Assembly (NCBI GenBank): GCA_021815365.1 | Contig: JAKAGZ010000028.1 | Coordinates: 1-35,432 of the forward strand | DNA from: Bacteroidota bacterium | Lineage (GTDB): Bacteria; Bacteroidota; Ignavibacteria; Ignavibacteriales; Ignavibacteriaceae | Length of the DNA stretch: 35,432 nt | Direction of reading: 5' to 3' | Shown: positions 1 through 6,250 of the stretch, piece after piece | Layout of the letters: every line of letters starts with the position of its first letter | Position numbering within the stretch: the first letter of the stretch is position 1 | Notes under the pieces: generated by a model | Seen by the model: the letters and a program-made list of their open reading frames with translations, nothing else | The model's database searches: none | Told to the model about the DNA's origin: nothing | Program-made: the position numbers and the translations under genes

Positions 1-863
1 GTTGTTTTTTCGTAAGATATTCCTTGTCTTTTAACAAAAAAGAATGTTGCAAAAAACATAAAAGCAAAATAAATTGAGTAGGGGATTGCAACACGCACAA
101 CATCTAATGGAAGTTCAACAATCTTTTCACCTTTGAGAGAGAACATTACAAATATTGTGAACAGCAATGCTATTGGAGTAAGTGTAGAAATCTTCGGGAT
201 GAATTTACTGTGATACCACTCTTTATCCTTTAAGCTTACTAAGATGAGCCGAGTTAAAACTCCACTAGCAAAAGGAATTCCGAGATAGATTAAAACTGTA
301 ACTGCAATCTCTCCCATAGAAATGTCAACTAATGCACCGCTAAAACCAAACAAGGGGGGAAGAATTGTAATGAAGACGTAAGCGTAAACAGAATAAAGTA
401 GTACCTGGAATATTGCATTGAACGCAACAAGCCCCGCTGCCAACTCAGAATCACCTTTTGCCAGATCGTTCCAAACCAAAACCATTGCAATGCAGCGTGC
501 AAGCCCAACCAGTATAACACCAATCATCATTTCCGGTTTATCGTTCAGAAATATTATTGCAAGCAGAAACATAACGAGCGGTCCAACAATCCAATTTTGT
601 GTTAAAGAAATTCCCAGCAGCTTTACATTCTTAAATACAATTGGAAGCTCTTCATATTTTACTTTTGCAAGCGGCGGATACATCATTAATATCAGTCCTA
701 TTGCAATTGGAATATTTGTAGTGCCTGAACTTAAAGAATCCCAAAAACCGGCAATGCCGGGAAAAATTGATCCGGCTGCAACACCCAAAAACATTGTGAT
801 AAAAATCCACAGAGTTAAATATCTGTCGAAGAAAGAAAGTTTTTTTGAAACTGATGTGCTCAT
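1..863 (-). CDS. acr3: ACR3-family arsenite efflux transporter (partial, C-terminus off window)
   Basis: This is a membrane carrier that exports arsenite using the ion gradient and acts at the inner membrane. My translation of the minus strand from the ATG at 863 gives about 287 residues before the window edge. It shows repeated hydrophobic segments and the family's best conserved block, [19 protein letters not shown] (about residues 120-138), which contains Cys124. That cysteine corresponds to the essential cysteine of ACR3 proteins. The reading frame is open throughout. Full ACR3 proteins are about 340-400 residues, so the last part is missing only because of the cut. The gene lies downstream of arsC in the same direction and is read as the last visible gene of the ars operon. 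Confidence in the family is high. Confidence 0.93.
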   Translation of the reverse strand, partial: MSTSVSKKLSFFDRYLTLWIFITMFLGVAAGSIFPGIAGFWDSLSSGTTNIPIAIGLILMMYPPLAKVKYEELPIVFKNVKLLGISLTQNWIVGPLVMFLLAIIFLNDKPEMMIGVILVGLARCIAMVLVWNDLAKGDSELAAGLVAFNAIFQVLLYSVYAYVFITILPPLFGFSGALVDISMGEIAVTVLIYLGIPFASGVLTRLILVSLKDKEWYHSKFIPKISTLTPIALLFTIFVMFSLKGEKIVELPLDVVRVAIPYSIYFAFMFFATFFFVKRQGISYEKT

Positions 864-936
864 ATATATTCCTTTTCTATTAAACATTGGTCATTGAGCG
901 TTGAGAATTGAGCATTTCTTATATTGATGAAAAATT

Positions 937-959
937 CTCTCCAAAGGAGTCCTTCGGAC
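937..959. repeat. Two abutting short palindromes between arsC and acr3
   Basis: CTCC-AAA-GGAG (939-949) is followed directly by GTCC-TTC-GGAC (949-959). Each could form a small stem with a three-base loop. The core CTCTCCAAAGGAG (937-949) occurs again, on the other strand, at 12552-12564. That points to a short repeat family rather than a dedicated terminator, since no T-run follows on either strand. Confidence 0.5.
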
Positions 960-971
960 AATAATCAATTT

Positions 972-1394
972 TCAACTCTCAATTTGCTGAACAAATTTTT
1001 TGAACTCTTCTTTTATTTCATCTCTTATTCTTCTGAACGTATTGAATATTTCTTCTTCCGTTCCAACGGCTTCCGCCGGATCTTCAAATCCTATGTGCAA
1101 TTGCTTTCCAACCTTTCCAATAAAAACCGGACAAGTTTCCTTGGCGTTATCGCAAACTGTAATTACAAAATCAAAAGACTCGTTCAAGAATTTATCAACT
1201 GTTTTAGGATAGTTTTTCGAAAGGTCAATACCAACTTCTTTCATTACTTGAATTGCTTTGGGATGAATTTGTTTTGATGGATTTGTTCCGGCAGAATATA
1301 CTTCCAATTGCGAATCGAAAGATTTTAGAAATCCTTCAGCCATCTGGCTGCGGCAGCTATTGCCGGTGCAAAGTATTAAAATTTTTTTTGTCAT
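972..1394 (-). CDS. arsC: Arsenate reductase, thioredoxin-coupled (LMW phosphatase fold)
   Basis: This cytoplasmic enzyme reduces arsenate to arsenite so that the ACR3 pump can export it. The 140-residue protein has the phosphatase P-loop C9-T-G-N-S-C14-R15-S near its N-terminus. The resolving cysteines C81 and C88 lie in VCDNAKETCP, and the general acid Asp sits in FEDPA (about residue 105). This is the three-cysteine pattern of the S. aureus pI258 ArsC type, which uses thioredoxin, rather than the glutaredoxin type. The length matches the family. The ATG at 1394 is preceded by a good AAAGGAAA ribosome site, left intact by the repeat element just upstream. acr3 follows 108 bases downstream. 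Confidence 0.95.
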   Translation of the reverse strand: MTKKILILCTGNSCRSQMAEGFLKSFDSQLEVYSAGTNPSKQIHPKAIQVMKEVGIDLSKNYPKTVDKFLNESFDFVITVCDNAKETCPVFIGKVGKQLHIGFEDPAEAVGTEEEIFNTFRRIRDEIKEEFKKFVQQIES

Positions 1395-1409
1395 TCATTT
1401 CCTTTCTTT

Positions 1410-1764
1410 CTGTCATACCCGCGAAGGCGGGCATCCATTATTTAGTTAAATCTCTGTATAAATCATTCCAATTAGGATTTGACTTTTCTATTAACTCTAT
1501 TTTCCATTTTCTTAACCATTTTTTTCATTGCCTTCTCACGTTTAATTGCTTCATTTATTTCTGAATGTATTTCATAATAAACCAGCATTTTAACGTTATA
1601 CTTTTTTGTAAAGCCTTCTATTATTCCTTCTTTATGTTCATATACCCGGCGTATTAAATTGTTTGTTACACCAATGTATAATGTTCCGTTTTTCTTGCTT
1701 GTTAGAATGTAAACATAATATTGGTTCATTGCTTTTAAGATTCCCGCTTTCGCGGGAATGACAG
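1410..1764. mobile_element. Small GIY-YIG element with inverted terminal repeats
   Basis: Bases 1410-1431 (CTGTCATACCCGCGAAGGCG plus GG) match the reverse complement of 1743-1764 at 20 of 22 positions by manual count. Each end also contains its own palindrome: CCCGC/GCGGG at 1418-1431, and ATTCCCGC/GCGGGAAT at 1740-1759. The ends bracket a single gene for a GIY-YIG protein. The element starts 8 bases after the end of arsD and ends 15 bases before the arsC start, so both flanking genes and the arsC ribosome site are intact. Movement of the element is an inference. The inverted ends are seen directly. Confidence 0.6.
1472..1729 (-). CDS. Small GIY-YIG domain endonuclease
   Basis: This 85-residue protein belongs to the small single-domain GIY-YIG (UPF0213/YhbQ-like) group. 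The two signature strands are visible as YVYILTSK and LYIGVTNN. They are followed by the catalytic arginine in LIRRVYEHK and by EAIKREKAMK, which carries the likely metal-binding glutamate. The C-terminus is strongly basic. GIY-YIG domains cut or nick DNA. The function of these free-standing small members is not settled. The gene has nothing to do with arsenic by sequence. It sits inside a pair of inverted repeats, so it is best read as cargo, or as the motor, of that element. It runs in the same direction as the ars genes. Confidence 0.85.
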   Translation of the reverse strand: MNQYYVYILTSKKNGTLYIGVTNNLIRRVYEHKEGIIEGFTKKYNVKMLVYYEIHSEINEAIKREKAMKKMVKKMENRVNRKVKS

Positions 1765-1771
1765 CTTTATA

Positions 1772-2107
1772 TTATACAATTTGATTTACTAAATTTTTTA
1801 ATTCATCAAAAATCGGATATGATTTTTCCTTCACAACCTTGCCATTAATTAAAGTTAAAGGAAGGACTTCAACTCCATTTGATTGAAGCCGTTTCATAAC
1901 TTCCGGCTGCTGCATAAATTTTTGTCCTTGCTGGCTAAGCAAATATCTTTCGATGCTTACTTTACCATCAAGTTCCTTCTTGAATTTTATAATTGCCTCA
2001 TTAATATCCAGCAAAGCCGGATCAATATCCGGTCCGCACAATCCGCTGGGGCAGCACATCGGCGGATCGAAAATTTCTATTTGTTTAACCTCTGTTGCGT
2101 TATTCAT
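1772..2107 (-). CDS. arsD: ArsD arsenic metallochaperone
   Basis: ArsD binds arsenite or antimonite, hands it to an efflux ATPase (ArsA) where one exists, and can act as a weak repressor. The 111-residue product, read from the ATG at 2107, has the hallmark vicinal cysteines in MCCPSGLCG (C18, C19, C24). Their spacing equals C12-C13-C18 of E. coli ArsD. The thioredoxin-like fold ends with VLPLTLINGKVV. A longer in-frame start exists at 2149, but it would overlap the upstream gene, and the ATG at 2107 has an AAGGA site upstream. No arsA is visible here. It may lie beyond acr3 or be absent. Confidence 0.92.
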   Translation of the reverse strand: MNNATEVKQIEIFDPPMCCPSGLCGPDIDPALLDINEAIIKFKKELDGKVSIERYLLSQQGQKFMQQPEVMKRLQSNGVEVLPLTLINGKVVKEKSYPIFDELKNLVNQIV

Positions 2108-2109
2108 AC

Positions 2110-2385
2110 TTAATCCTTTTTTAACTTGCTCGAAGTGAAATCGAGACATTTTTTAATTTCGTTTATGTCAAATACTTGATTCGGTTTTGATTCCAGATTT
2201 AAGATTAGTTCATCATCTAAAGAACTTATATTGAGAGATTGCAGCTTTTTATATTCATCTGTTGGACAATTACATTGACCTTTTTGGCAAAGTTCAAAAT
2301 TAGAGAGCAGTGCTTCTCTTTCTTCGGCTTTCGATTTAATGAATATATTTAATTTACTTTCAGCAGATTCGATTTTGTATTTCAT
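2110..2385 (-). CDS. Small cysteine-rich protein of the ars operon, function unknown
   Basis: I do not recognise a named family for this 91-residue protein. It has a compact cysteine cluster CQKGQCNC (C33, C38, C40) followed by PTDEYKKL, and one further cysteine near residue 80. There is no signal peptide and no hydrophobic segment, so it should be cytoplasmic. It sits between fmdB-like and arsD genes, ends two bases before the arsD start, and is clearly co-transcribed. The cysteine cluster and the operon suggest metalloid or metal binding, for example as a chaperone or buffer. That role is inferred from context only. Confidence 0.75.
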   Translation of the reverse strand: MKYKIESAESKLNIFIKSKAEEREALLSNFELCQKGQCNCPTDEYKKLQSLNISSLDDELILNLESKPNQVFDINEIKKCLDFTSSKLKKD

Positions 2386-2402
2386 TTAGTTTCTCCTTTC
2401 GA

Positions 2403-2639
2403 TTAACAACAACCGCTTCCAGAACCGCCGCAGCAAACTCCGCCGTTGTTTTGTGAATTTCGTGATTTAACATTCACTGTTTGACCGCCAAGAATAGCAA
2501 AGCCGCCAAATACTTGTTGTAGGTTTTCACTTCCGCATTGTTCGCAATTTATTTTCAACCCTTCTTCTTTTTCTTTCACTGTTGCTTTTACATCAAAATA
2601 GTAACCGCAGTCTTTACAGTGATATTCATAAGTTGGCAT
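2403..2639 (-). CDS. FmdB-family zinc ribbon protein with cysteine-rich tail
   Basis: The 78-residue protein opens with MPTYEYHCKDCG, the standard FmdB start. It has two CxxC knuckles (C8/C11 and C32/C35) that should bind one zinc. FmdB proteins were named as putative regulators, but their molecular role is unclear. The unusual part is the C-terminus: a glycine- and serine-rich stretch carrying two vicinal cysteine pairs (C69-C70 and C77-C78). Such a tail could bind a soft metal or arsenite. The start codon touches the stop of the CMD-domain gene upstream with no gap, so the two are translationally linked. Confidence 0.85.
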   Translation of the reverse strand: MPTYEYHCKDCGYYFDVKATVKEKEEGLKINCEQCGSENLQQVFGGFAILGGQTVNVKSRNSQNNGGVCCGGSGSGCC

Positions 2640-2897
2640 TTATTTATTCTCCGTAGTTTGTTTTTCTTTTTCTCTGTTTATTAAATCATCCGCTAACTTG
2701 TAAATATCATTTATCGGCTTTTCCTTAACTGTTTTGCCAATCTTAATAGCTTCTTTAATTTCGACGATTGAAACACCAAGCCGTATCGCTTCAGCAAAAT
2801 GATAACGCAGACAAGGAAGACAGTTGCCCGCGATAGATGAGCCGATTGCTATAAGCTCTGTTATTTTAGAATTGAGATGTAAGACTGCATTTTCCAT
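2640..2897 (-). CDS. AhpD-like carboxymuconolactone decarboxylase (CMD) domain protein
   Basis: The 85-residue protein matches the CMD/AhpD fold. The motif NCLPCLRYH gives the redox pair C26 and C29 with H33 (CxxCxxxH), as in alkylhydroperoxidase AhpD. The proteins of this group act as small disulfide reductases or peroxidases. The following helix (EAIRLGVSIVEIKEAI) is typical. It is the second gene of the leftward ars operon, 46 bases after arsR. A redox partner in arsenate reduction or protection from arsenite-induced oxidation is plausible but not shown. Confidence 0.85.
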   Translation of the reverse strand: MENAVLHLNSKITELIAIGSSIAGNCLPCLRYHFAEAIRLGVSIVEIKEAIKIGKTVKEKPINDIYKLADDLINREKEKQTTENK

Positions 2898-2943
2898 TAT
2901 AGTAAGTTTAGTTTGATTATCCCTTATAACCCTTTTATCTAAC

Positions 2944-3348
2944 CTACGCCTTTGCTTTTCCCTTAATCATTTTCAGCAAATCTTTTTCCGGTATAATTCC
3001 AACAACACATTTATTATTTTCTCTCAAAATCAGCCGTTCATTCAAGCGAAGTTCATCTTCTAAAAAAACTTTATCACTCAAATAATTCTTTAAGAAAGAG
3101 AACAAGTTTTTGTTTTCAGTCGTGTTTTTGTTCAATTCATAATAGACCCACGTTCCTTCCTTTTCAGCCGTCAATAAGTCAGCGTTTCTAATTATGGTCA
3201 AAGCTTTAGAAACAGAATATTGCGGGATTTTAAGTGCATCCATCAATTCACATACACAAAGATTTTGCCCGCTCTTAATAAAAAGATTTATTATCCTTAA
3301 CCTTGTTTCATCTGCTAAAGCTCTTAGAACATTTATTTTGTTATTCAT
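2944..3348 (-). CDS. arsR: ArsR/SmtB-family repressor, first gene of the ars operon
   Basis: This winged-helix metalloid sensor represses its own operon and lets go of DNA when arsenite binds. The 134-residue protein carries LADETRLRIINLF, the arsenite motif NLCVCELM (C31, C33) in the helix before the recognition helix, and PQYSVSKALTIIRNADLL as recognition helix and turn. This is the same Cys-Val-Cys site as in E. coli ArsR. It has an extra 30-residue C-terminal part containing another cysteine (NNKCVVG). The start is an ATG with an AAGGTG site. The upstream promoter holds two dyads likely to be its operators. Confidence 0.93.
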   Translation of the reverse strand: MNNKINVLRALADETRLRIINLFIKSGQNLCVCELMDALKIPQYSVSKALTIIRNADLLTAEKEGTWVYYELNKNTTENKNLFSFLKNYLSDKVFLEDELRLNERLILRENNKCVVGIIPEKDLLKMIKGKAKA

Positions 3349-3378
3349 TTATGAAGCACCTTGATTTATTTATTTTTT

Positions 3379-3422
3379 ATATGCCAAATCTTGCATACAA
3401 ATATATGCCACAATTAGCATAT
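3379..3422. promoter_or_regulatory. arsO: Twin ArsR operator candidates
   Basis: Two dyads of the same design lie between the divergent arsR genes: TATGC-N8-GCATA at 3380-3397 and ATATGC-N8-GCATAT at 3403-3422. Their centres are 24 bases apart. The first lies over the expected leftward transcription start. The second overlaps the leftward -7 box and the spacer, and abuts the rightward -33 box. Binding by one or both ArsR proteins would block both promoters. The dyads are seen directly. The binding is inferred. Confidence 0.7.
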
Positions 3423-3429
3423 TGTCAAT
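3398..3429 (-). promoter_or_regulatory. Leftward ars promoter (Bacteroidota type)
   Basis: On the minus strand, ATTG (3429-3426) is followed after 20 bases by TATATTTG (3405-3398). This fits the Bacteroidota primary-sigma consensus TTTG-N19-TAnnTTTG apart from one base in the -33 box and one base of spacing. Transcription would start near 3392, about 45 bases before arsR. Confidence 0.6.
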
Positions 3430-3452
3430 AGATTTTTAATTAGTTATTTTAG
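3421..3452 (+). promoter_or_regulatory. Rightward arsR promoter candidate
   Basis: ATTG (3421-3424) is followed after 20 bases by TATTTTAG (3445-3452), one base off TAnnTTTG. The predicted start near 3458 leaves about 20 bases of leader with a GAGAGAGA ribosome site before the ATG at 3479. The palindrome ATTGTCAAT (3421-3429) supplies the -33 box for both directions. Confidence 0.5.
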
Positions 3453-3478
3453 TTATGCAAATAAGAGAGAGAGAAAAT

Positions 3479-3787
3479 ATGGGCTGTTGTGTTAAAAATG
3501 AAGAATACACAAAACTTCAAATGGAAGTAGCTAAATATGCTAAAGCGTTTGCGCATCCTGCAAGAGTAACAATTTTAGAATTACTTGCAAAGAAATGTAA
3601 CTGCATCTGTAATGATTTAGTAGAAAGCTTGCCACTGGCACAATCCACTGTTTCTCAGCACTTGAAAATATTAAAAGAAGCCGGGCTTATTGATGGTATT
3701 CAGAAAGCTCCAGCTATTGAATATCAATTGAATGTGAAGAAGTGGCTGGAAGCAAAAAAAGCATTGAAGGAATTCTTTGAAGAGTAG
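3479..3787 (+). CDS. arsR: Second ArsR-family repressor
   Basis: The 102-residue winged-helix regulator is read from the ATG at 3479, which follows a GAGAGAGA ribosome site. An in-frame ATG at 3455 would add eight residues but lacks such a site. The protein shows FAHPARVTILELL, then CNCICNDL (C40, C42, C44), then the strong recognition helix PLAQSTVSQHLKILKEAGLI. Two more vicinal cysteines sit at the N-terminus (C3, C4). The cysteine positions differ from those of the first ArsR and resemble another arsenite-site group. It is transcribed away from the ars operon, alone, and probably acts on the shared promoter region, giving two-sensor control. Confidence 0.92.
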   Translation: MGCCVKNEEYTKLQMEVAKYAKAFAHPARVTILELLAKKCNCICNDLVESLPLAQSTVSQHLKILKEAGLIDGIQKAPAIEYQLNVKKWLEAKKALKEFFEE

Positions 3788-3829
3788 ATTTCCTCTATAC
3801 CTATATACCCGTATACCTTCTTTTCTTAG

Positions 3830-3903
3830 TACGCCCGGAAGGAGTCGAACCCTCAACCTTTTGGTCCGTAGCCAAACGCTCTATCCAATTGAGCTACGGG
3901 CGC
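3830..3903 (-). tRNA. tRNA-Arg (anticodon ACG)
   Basis: The minus strand folds into a 74-base cloverleaf. The acceptor GCGCCCG pairs with CGGGCGT (one G-U pair), followed by discriminator A. The D arm is GCTC/GAGC. The anticodon stem TTTGG/CCAAA holds the loop CTACGGA. The T arm is GAGGG-TTCGACT-CCTTC. Anticodon ACG reads CGN arginine codons after conversion to inosine. The CCA end is not encoded. Confidence 0.96.
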
Positions 3904-3941
3904 GTTAACAATTAAAAATTAAGAATTAAGAATTTTCAGTT

Positions 3942-3973
3942 CAAATATAATGCAAATGAAAAAGTTTTACAAT
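3942..3973 (-). promoter_or_regulatory. tRNA-Arg promoter candidate
   Basis: On the minus strand, ATTG (3973-3970), a 20-base spacer and TATATTTG (3949-3942) lie about 39 bases before the tRNA. Both boxes and the spacing are identical to the leftward ars promoter. This supports both assignments and a Bacteroidota-type sigma factor. Confidence 0.5.
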
Positions 3974-3998
3974 TAATAAAAGCAAAAAGACAACGGTA

Positions 3999-4748
3999 TT
4001 ATTTTTTATCTAACCAGTTTAACAATCCGTTTATAAGTGTAAGCGGATGCGGCGGGCAGCCTGGAATGAATAAGTCTATTTTGTTTTGTTCCAGAAATTT
4101 TCTTTCTGTTTCTTCTGAGTCTTGAAATATACCCCCTGAAATTGCGCAAGCACCAAAGAGGATTATTATTTTGGGATTTGGAACAGCATCATAACATATT
4201 TGAGCTGCGTGAGCCATATTTTTAGTTACTGGCCCGGTAATTACTACTCCATCTGCGTGACGCGGTGATGCAACAAACTCAATACCGAACCTGCCCATAT
4301 CAAAATTAACATTGCTTAGTGCATTTAATTCAAGCTCACAGCCGCTGCAGCCGCCAGCAGAAATCTGTCTTAGCTTTAATGATTTTCCAAAATATTTTTT
4401 GATTTTTTCTGATGCTTTTTCCGGTGAGACTGCTTCCGTTTCCTTTGTTACAATTAGTTTTTCTCTTTTATCAACAGCTAAATTAAAGTTATTTGTGTAA
4501 TGAATTATTTTTTCCGGACAGACTTCCTCGCACAATGGACAGAACAAACACAAGCCTAAATCTATACTTAATGGATCTGTTTTTATCGCATCAGTTGGGC
4601 AAACCTCAGCACATTTTTTACAGCCGTCCGGGCAAGGTTTATCTCCTATAACCGGTAACCCGCGAAATAATTTTGGCAGCAATGCAGCGCCTACATCCTG
4701 AATAACTGAATTTCTTTGAAGTATTCTGAGTCTAATTTCGTCAATCAT
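3999..4748 (-). CDS. hyfI: Ehr/hydrogenase-4-like small subunit fused to a 2x[4Fe-4S] ferredoxin domain
   Basis: This electron-transfer subunit of a membrane complex is related to group 4 hydrogenases and to NuoB/NuoI of complex I. The first 80 residues form a two-cluster ferredoxin with ligands C39, C43, C46, C50 and C67, C70, C73, C77. Residues 125-249 are the NuoB/HycG-like domain with all four ligands of its [4Fe-4S] cluster: C134 and C137 (GGCSGCELE), C201 (FGACAISGG) and C231 (PGCPPHP). It therefore looks able to carry electrons, unlike the large subunit, which lacks its metal site. The fusion replaces the separate HycF/HyfH ferredoxin. It is the last gene of the operon, 23 bases after the large subunit. 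Confidence 0.88.
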   Translation of the reverse strand: MIDEIRLRILQRNSVIQDVGAALLPKLFRGLPVIGDKPCPDGCKKCAEVCPTDAIKTDPLSIDLGLCLFCPLCEEVCPEKIIHYTNNFNLAVDKREKLIVTKETEAVSPEKASEKIKKYFGKSLKLRQISAGGCSGCELELNALSNVNFDMGRFGIEFVASPRHADGVVITGPVTKNMAHAAQICYDAVPNPKIIILFGACAISGGIFQDSEETERKFLEQNKIDLFIPGCPPHPLTLINGLLNWLDKK

Positions 4749-4771
4749 AATTAATAACTAAAATAAAATTT

Positions 4772-6250
4772 CTATAAATCGTGTCCTGCATAAGATAAAT
4801 CAAAACTTTTATTGCATAAAGGAAAATCTGATATAGCAGTTTTACGTAAAGCTAAACTTAATCCATACCAGTTATTAAATGAGGGATCTTTTATTTTATA
4901 TTGAAGAATCTTTCCTTCTTCATCTGTAAAAGCAGTGTGAACTATCTCTCCCCGCCATCCTTCAACAATTGAAATAACTCCGGAATTAATTCTTAACTTA
5001 TTTAGATCAGAAATTATTTTGCCGTTGGGAAGATTCTCAAGCTGTTCGGATATAAAACTAAGCGATTCATCAATTTCAAGCGCACGCAGCCGTGCACGTG
5101 CAAATACATCACCGGTTGATAATGTAACCGGTGATACTGGAAAATACCGGTACGCTCCGTATGGGAAATGTATCCTTGTATCCAATTCAATACCGCACGA
5201 TCTTGCTGCAGTTCCTACAAGCCCAATCTTCACCGCAAAATCTTTTGAAACTATTCCGGTATTTTCAAATCTTAGCAAAGCACCTGTCGAAGAAAAAAAG
5301 AAATCATTTATGGCTGATATATCTTTTTTTATTATTTCTAAATTGCCCTTTATTTGTTTTAAATTTTCATCATTAAAATCAAACCTTACACCGCCGTAAA
5401 CAAATAATCCTCTCCCAAATCTAGAACCGCATAAGAAAGCAAGACTATTGATAACAAGAGTTCTCAATCTTCCGTAAGCAGCTGCCGGCAATGCAAATCC
5501 AATATCATTTGCGATACCTCCAAGCCCGCTTAAGTGCATTGCAATTCGTTCAAGCTCTTCGGCAATAGAACGAATTAATTGCGCACGCAGATTTACTTGT
5601 GTGTCAGTCATAGATTCAATTGCACTGCAATGTGCATAAGTATGACCAACAACTGTATCACCGGCAATTGATTCGGAAAGAATTATTCGCTGGTTAGGGT
5701 TTGCACTTAACATCAGCGATTCAACACCGCGGTGCTGATATCCTAAATTTATTTCAAGATGATAAACCAGTTCTCCGTGGCACTGAAATCTGAAATGCCC
5801 CGGTTCAATTACTCCTGCGTGAATTGGACCGACTGCAACTTGGTGTACTTCATCACCGTCAATATTAAAAAATTTATATAGTTGATTGCCCAAAATAATA
5901 TTCTGCTTTCTTACCGGTCTTAGCCACGGGTGATTGACTGGTTTATAACCAAAATTTTCGGCAAGCTCACATTCAAAATAATTTGTTTGGGGAAACTGAT
6001 TAGCGAAGCTCTCAAATTCTAATTTGTTTCCCGGAATTTCACAACCGATAATATAAAGGGAAGAAGAAACCGAATCAGAAAGTATTGATACAATTTTATT
6101 AGGATTTTTTTTATCAACTGGAAATAAGCCAATCATCCTATAACCGCTTGTTAATGCATTCAAAACGGAATCTTGAAAATCATTTCTATTCAAGAATTCA
6201 ATTTCATTACGATAGAAAACTTCTCCGTTTTTAACCGTTAAAAAATTCAT
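4772..6250 (-). CDS. hyfG: Ehr/hydrogenase-4-like large subunit lacking NiFe ligands
   Basis: The 492-residue protein joins a NuoC-like N-terminal domain (about residues 1-115) to a NuoD/HycE-like catalytic-type domain, as in HycE and HyfG. In true hydrogenases two CxxC motifs bind nickel and iron. Here the first reads SESIAGDTVVGH (192-203), where family comparison would expect the form ERxCGxCxxxH. Both cysteines are replaced, by Ala196 and Thr199, while Glu193 and His203 remain. The second site, expected as DPCxxC, reads DFPLCNKSFDLSY (475-487), with a single misplaced cysteine. The protein ends at residue 492 without a cleavable tail. I conclude it cannot bind NiFe and belongs to the Ehr group, of unknown reaction. 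It overlaps the HyfF-like gene by four bases. Confidence 0.88.
   Translation of the reverse strand: MNFLTVKNGEVFYRNEIEFLNRNDFQDSVLNALTSGYRMIGLFPVDKKNPNKIVSILSDSVSSSLYIIGCEIPGNKLEFESFANQFPQTNYFECELAENFGYKPVNHPWLRPVRKQNIILGNQLYKFFNIDGDEVHQVAVGPIHAGVIEPGHFRFQCHGELVYHLEINLGYQHRGVESLMLSANPNQRIILSESIAGDTVVGHTYAHCSAIESMTDTQVNLRAQLIRSIAEELERIAMHLSGLGGIANDIGFALPAAAYGRLRTLVINSLAFLCGSRFGRGLFVYGGVRFDFNDENLKQIKGNLEIIKKDISAINDFFFSSTGALLRFENTGIVSKDFAVKIGLVGTAARSCGIELDTRIHFPYGAYRYFPVSPVTLSTGDVFARARLRALEIDESLSFISEQLENLPNGKIISDLNKLRINSGVISIVEGWRGEIVHTAFTDEEGKILQYKIKDPSFNNWYGLSLALRKTAISDFPLCNKSFDLSYAGHDL

Noticed and set aside
924-1277. A plus-strand frame of 117 codons at the start of the arsC region
   Set aside because: It is antisense to arsC over most of its length, and the arsC protein carries all catalytic motifs.
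1253-1564. A plus-strand reading frame with the peptide SVIPAKAGIHY
   Set aside because: This is the translated left end of the inverted-repeat element, opposite arsC and the GIY-YIG gene. It has no coding signs of its own.
4772-6250. Annotation of the large subunit as a working NiFe hydrogenase
   Set aside because: Both metal-binding CxxC motifs are missing, so hydrogen turnover is not supported.
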